Assembly (NCBI GenBank): GCA_949289045.1
Contig: CASEMN010000006.1
Coordinates: 1-64,000 of the forward strand
Direction: 5' to 3'
Length of the DNA: 64,000 bases
Origin: an uncultured Oscillospiraceae bacterium
GTDB lineage: Bacteria; Bacillota; Clostridia; Oscillospirales; Acutalibacteraceae
A model generated the notes under the pieces. That model was given only the letters and a program-made list of their open reading frames with translations, ran no database searches and was not told where the DNA came from. This document shows, piece after piece, positions 60,645 to 64,000 of this stretch. Made by a program: the position numbers and the translations under genes. Position 1 is the first letter of the stretch. Each line of letters starts with the position of its first letter.

Positions 60645-61246
60645 CTGTAAAGACCCCTTTCAGTAATGTATTCTTCTATCTTTTCAGGCACAAGACCCGA
60701 AAGCCCTTCGCCTTTATGCAGTGCCTCCCTGACCTCAGTGGAACTGAGCTCCATAGGCTCAAGGGGAGAAATTTTTACCTTTGTCCAGTTTTCACCGAAA
60801 GTCTCTTTGGCGTACTCTATAAGCTTTTCATAATCGCTGCCGTTCTCTCTCGAGGCAACACAGAGAGTGCACAAAGAGAAAATCTCCCTGTATTCCCTCC
60901 AGAGATGAAAGGTCAAAAACATATCGGAACCCATGAGAAAAAAGTAACTGTTTTCCGGATGTCTTTTTTTAAGCTCCCTTAATGTATCCACCGTATAGCT
61001 CTTTCCGCCCCTGTTTATTTCAATATCCGAAACCTCTAAAAAATCAGTGGCTTCGGCGATTATTGAACACATATTGAGCCTGTCCTCAGCCGAGGCAAGC
61101 TCTTTCGCCTGTTTGTGGGGGGGAGTATAGGTGGGAATCAAAAGAATTTTGTCAAGGGAAAGCTTTTCCCTGAACTCTCCTGCAAGACGGATATGTCCGT
61201 TATGAGGGGGATTGAATGTTCCGCCTAAAATTCCTACATCTGCCAA
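60641..61246 (-). CDS. nadD: nicotinate-mononucleotide adenylyltransferase
   Basis: A 201-aa enzyme forming NaAD from NaMN and ATP in NAD synthesis. Nucleotidyltransferase motifs GGTFNPPHNGHIRLA (HxGH) and PMELSSTEVREALHKG (ISSTxxR) are intact. TTG start with AGGTGA upstream. Overlaps yqeK. Confidence 0.96.
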   Translation of the reverse strand: MADVGILGGTFNPPHNGHIRLAGEFREKLSLDKILLIPTYTPPHKQAKELASAEDRLNMCSIIAEATDFLEVSDIEINRGGKSYTVDTLRELKKRHPENSYFFLMGSDMFLTFHLWREYREIFSLCTLCVASRENGSDYEKLIEYAKETFGENWTKVKISPLEPMELSSTEVREALHKGEGLSGLVPEKIEEYITERGLYR

Positions 61247-61265
61247 TAAAATTCACCTGACTGTG

Positions 61266-61295
61266 GGAACGGGGACGCTTGCCGTCCCCTGTTCC
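61266..61295. repeat. GC-rich hairpin, REP-like
   Basis: GGAAC-GGGGACG-loop-CGTCCCC-T-GTTCC, a 12-bp stem with one bulge. It lies between yhbY and nadD, 5 nt after GTGGG, and resembles the dispersed GGGGACGG elements of clostridia. No T-run. Confidence 0.55.
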
Positions 61296-61328
61296 TTACC
61301 TGAAATTCTAACTTTTACAAAGGCAAAA

Positions 61329-61712
61329 TCAATATTTCTTGCCCCAGTATCCGCCTTTGCCGTTTGTACAGCGGTCACGGCTGTTTCTGCCTACAGTCTT
61401 TTTTGCAGCGGGCTTTGAAACTGTCTTTTTTTCGGGCTTATGAAGCTCCGGATTATATTTATAAAACACCATACATCCGCCTATTACCTGTACAACCTCA
61501 CTGCCTGTTTCAGCGGCAAGGGTATCGGCTACCTGACGGGGTGTTTCCGGACAGGACTCAAGGAGCACCTTGAGCTTAATAAGCTCTCTCTTTTCGAGAG
61601 CTTCAGCTGTCTGCTTTATCAGCCCATCGGATATTCCTCCCTTTCCCACCTGGAAAAGAGGTTCAAGGCTGTTTGCCTGTCCCCTGAGAGCTGCTCTTTC
61701 CTTACTTGTCAT
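61329..61712 (-). CDS. yhbY: YhbY-type CRM-domain RNA-binding protein
   Basis: A 127-aa protein. The CRM domain (~1-95) reads LFQVGKGGISDGLIKQTAEALEKRELIKLKV and binds rRNA (50S assembly); the Lys/Arg-rich tail (~100-127) is an extension. The start is ATG with an AAGGAGTTAAC upstream. Confidence 0.92.
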   Translation of the reverse strand: MTSKERAALRGQANSLEPLFQVGKGGISDGLIKQTAEALEKRELIKLKVLLESCPETPRQVADTLAAETGSEVVQVIGGCMVFYKYNPELHKPEKKTVSKPAAKKTVGRNSRDRCTNGKGGYWGKKY

Positions 61713-61732
61713 ATGTTAACTCCTTTGGATTT

Positions 61733-62320
61733 TCAAATATATTCTTTAAGTTTCTCGCTTAGCATACGCATTGCGTTGCCTCTGTGGCTGATTCTATCCT
61801 TTTCCTCGCTGGTAAGCTCACCGAAACTCTTTTCACCTACATAAAAAACAGGGTCATATCCGAATCCGCCGTTTCCCGCAGGCTCAAAGCCTATTTTTCC
61901 TTCACAGGTTCCCCTGAGAGTTATCTCTCTTCCGTCGGGAAAAACACAGCACACAGCGCAGACGAATCTGCCTGTACGCTTTTCCTCCGGCACGTTTTCG
62001 AGATTTTTCAGAAGCTTTTCTATGTTCTTTTTATCGTTACCGTGCTCCCCTGCATAACGTGCAGAATAAACTCCGGGCTCTCCGCCGAGAGCGTCCACTT
62101 CGAGACCTGAGTCATCGGCTATAACGGGCATACCCGATTCACGGCATCCGCTGTGAGCTTTAAGGGCGGCATTCTCTTCAAAGGTAACTCCTGTTTCGTC
62201 AACATCGGAAAGGTTTACTCCCGCTTCCTCAGCAGTCAAAACCCTTACTCCCAAGGGAGAAAGTATTCTCTGAAGCTCTTCCCTCTTTTTAAGATTATGA
62301 GTTGCGATTAAAAAGTCCAA
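61733..62320 (-). CDS. rdgB: XTP/dITP pyrophosphatase (RdgB/HAM1)
   Basis: A 195-aa house-cleaning enzyme removing XTP/ITP/d[65 protein letters not shown] and GFGYDPVFYV are canonical. It overlaps ftsY by 26 nt. Confidence 0.96.
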   Translation of the reverse strand: MDFLIATHNLKKREELQRILSPLGVRVLTAEEAGVNLSDVDETGVTFEENAALKAHSGCRESGMPVIADDSGLEVDALGGEPGVYSARYAGEHGNDKKNIEKLLKNLENVPEEKRTGRFVCAVCCVFPDGREITLRGTCEGKIGFEPAGNGGFGYDPVFYVGEKSFGELTSEEKDRISHRGNAMRMLSEKLKEYI

Positions 62321-63518
62321 AGAATCCCCTCCTCTTCTTTTCTTCCTTTGCTGCGGGCTCTTCTTCCTCAGCCTCTTCTGAATCGGATTCGTCCGTCTCC
62401 TCTTCTGGGGTTACTCCCATTTCTTCAGCTTCTTCGGTCTGCGGTTCCTGGTCGGATTCCCCAGAAAAGTCCACACTGTTATCTCCTTCGGCTTCTTCGG
62501 CATAAGAAGAGGATGCGTCCTCTCCGTATTCTGATTCAGTGAATTCCAGATTTTCGCTATCATCTTTCTGTCCCGCTTCTTCATTTTCATCCTCCTCATC
62601 GTTTTCCGGCATAGCCTCGAAAAGTCCCTTTGCAAATGCCTCGGGGCTAAAGGGCTGAAGATCGTCTATTTTTTCACCGACACCGATGAATTTTACAGGT
62701 ATTCCAAGATCATTCTTAATTGCAAGCACAACGCCGCCTCTTGCGGTTCCGTCAAGCTTTGTAAGGATTATACCCGTTATATCGGCAACGTTTTTAAATT
62801 CCTTTGCCTGATTTACTGCATTCTGTCCCGTTGTGGCATCAAGAACCAGAAGCACTTCACGGTCAGAATAGGGCATTTCTCTGTCGATTACCTTATAGAT
62901 TTTTGCAAGCTCTTCCATAAGGTTCTTTTTATTGTGAAGTCTTCCCGCAGTGTCGCAGATGATTATATCGGCTTCTCTTGCCTTACCGGCACAGACCGTA
63001 TCAAACACAACTGCAGCAGGGTCTGCTCCCTCTTTGTGCTTTATAATATCAACGCCTGCACGCTCTGCCCAGACTTCAAGCTGCTCTATAGCTGCGGCAC
63101 GGAATGTATCCGCTGCGCCTAAAATAACCTTTTTGCCCTGGGCTTTGAAAAGGGCTGCCATTTTTCCGATAGTAGTAGTTTTGCCCGCTCCGTTAACGCC
63201 TATTACAAGTATTACCGAGGGGATTGTTTCAAGCTCCAGCTCTTCGCCGCCTCTGAGCATATCGGCGACAATTTCCTGAATGAGCTCCTTTACCTTTTCG
63301 GGTTTTCTTATATTCTTTTTCTGAACTCTCTTTCTGAGCTCTGAAGTAATATCCTGAGCGGTTTTTACTCCCACATCACCCATAACGAGAATTTCTTCGA
63401 GCTCTTCATAAAGCTCATCGTCAATTTCCGAATATCCGCCAAGCATACTGCTGATGGCTCCGGACATACTGTCACGGGTCTTTTTAAGACCTGAATTGAT
63501 TTTTTTGAAAAGTCCCAT
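62295..63518 (-). CDS. ftsY: signal recognition particle receptor FtsY
   Basis: A 407-aa SRP-GTPase that receives ribosome-SRP complexes at the membrane. NG domain from residue 1 ([17 protein letters not shown]): P-loop [56 protein letters not shown] and [12 protein letters not shown]. Unusually, the acidic region (~305-390) is C-terminal instead of N-terminal and ends in a basic-aromatic motif [14 protein letters not shown]. Downstream rdgB overlaps. Confidence 0.95.
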   Translation of the reverse strand: MGLFKKINSGLKKTRDSMSGAISSMLGGYSEIDDELYEELEEILVMGDVGVKTAQDITSELRKRVQKKNIRKPEKVKELIQEIVADMLRGGEELELETIPSVILVIGVNGAGKTTTIGKMAALFKAQGKKVILGAADTFRAAAIEQLEVWAERAGVDIIKHKEGADPAAVVFDTVCAGKAREADIIICDTAGRLHNKKNLMEELAKIYKVIDREMPYSDREVLLVLDATTGQNAVNQAKEFKNVADITGIILTKLDGTARGGVVLAIKNDLGIPVKFIGVGEKIDDLQPFSPEAFAKGLFEAMPENDEEDENEEAGQKDDSENLEFTESEYGEDASSSYAEEAEGDNSVDFSGESDQEPQTEEAEEMGVTPEEETDESDSEEAEEEEPAAKEEKKRRGFFGLFNRNS

Positions 63519-63545
63519 TTTATTTCATCCCTTTCGGTTTGATAA

Positions 63546-64000
63546 TCAGTTAAGGCCGATGCTGCTTGCCATTTCCGCCGTTTTAAGCTCAAGAAGCTTT
63601 GAAACGCCCTTTTCCTGCATTGTAACGCCGTAGAGAACGTCCGCTTCTTCCATTGTACCTCTTCTGTGAGTGATGAGGATAAACTGTGTGTTATCTGTCA
63701 TGCGGCGGACATACTGAGCGTATCTTGTGACGTTTACGTCGTCGAGAGCCGCTTCAACCTCATCGAAAATACAGAATGGTGCAGGTGTAACCTTAAGTAT
63801 TGCAAAAAGCATTGAAATAGCTGCAAGTCCCTTTTCACCGCCGGAAAGCAAATCTATGTTCTGAATAGCTTTTCCCGGCGGCTGTACGTTTATGTTAATG
63901 GCGCACTCCAAAATATTGGAGGGGTCATCAAGCTCCAGAGAAGCTTTACCGCCGCCGAAAAGCTCGGCAAAGGTCTGACCGAAATATCCGTTTATCTTAT
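63546..64000 (-). CDS. smc: chromosome segregation protein SMC, C-terminal part
   Basis: Frame open to the window edge, so the N-terminus and coiled coil are outside. The visible part is the C-terminal ATPase lobe: the segment KINGYFGQTFAELFGGGKAS, the ABC signature LLSGGEKGLAAISML, Walker B FCIFDEVEAALDDVNV and the D-loop/H-loop FILITHRRGTMEEADVLYGV. SMC condenses and sorts chromosomes with ScpAB. It lies 27 nt upstream of ftsY, the usual order. Confidence 0.96.
   Translation of the reverse strand, partial: KINGYFGQTFAELFGGGKASLELDDPSNILECAININVQPPGKAIQNIDLLSGGEKGLAAISMLFAILKVTPAPFCIFDEVEAALDDVNVTRYAQYVRRMTDNTQFILITHRRGTMEEADVLYGVTMQEKGVSKLLELKTAEMASSIGLN

Overview
The window comes from a low-to-mid GC, spore-forming, anaerobic Firmicute, most likely a gut member of the Oscillospiraceae/Ruminococcaceae. 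The pointers are a type I dockerin next to a cohesin-like wall protein, BspA-type leucine-rich repeats, a SpoVAE homologue, the glgB-glgC-glgD-glgA order with the GlgD paralogue, a sialidase, PadR and XRE regulators, and HrcA/CIRCE control. No rRNA, IS element, integrase or CRISPR array was seen.

Layout. 0-6 kb: tRNA-Val(GAC), a nucleoside phosphorylase, a membrane/TPR pair, exonuclease III and a PadR-DUF2812 module. 6-11.8 kb: a surface cassette of a small XRE regulator, a dockerin-bearing leucine-rich-repeat protein and a sortase-anchored cohesin protein, followed by a foldase-like lipoprotein and a DUF2238-like membrane protein. 11.8-16 kb: a two-component system with what looks like its own operator, and an overlapping glycosyltransferase/acyltransferase pair. 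16-33 kb: mainly housekeeping genes on the minus strand (htpG with CIRCE, ornithine-cyclodeaminase-like, lepA, pnuC, rlmB, glmS, mgtE) plus a membrane-embedded sialidase, an inactive-looking P-type ATPase relative and spoVAE. mgtE and pnuC have structured leaders that look like riboswitches.

33.1-44.3 kb: a compact phage-derived operon on the plus strand. It encodes small and large terminase, portal, protease, decoration-like protein, capsid, three connector/completion proteins, a tube-like protein, a 42-residue protein, a LysM protein, hub, spike, gp25, baseplate J, a DUF2313-like protein and a short fibre-like protein. No sheath, tape-measure, lysis, integrase, repressor or replication gene is visible. 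The genes are tightly packed and mostly coupled, and they sit between mgtE and the glycogen genes. This is the most unusual part of the window.

44.5-50.4 kb: the glycogen operon glgBCDA. 50.5-64 kb: minus-strand genes comprising an SGNH hydrolase, a CD1247-type protein, efp, an M24 peptidase, aroQ, yqeG, rpsU, leuS, rsfS, a GT-C glycosyltransferase, yqeK, nadD, yhbY, rdgB, ftsY and the 3' end of smc, which runs off the window.
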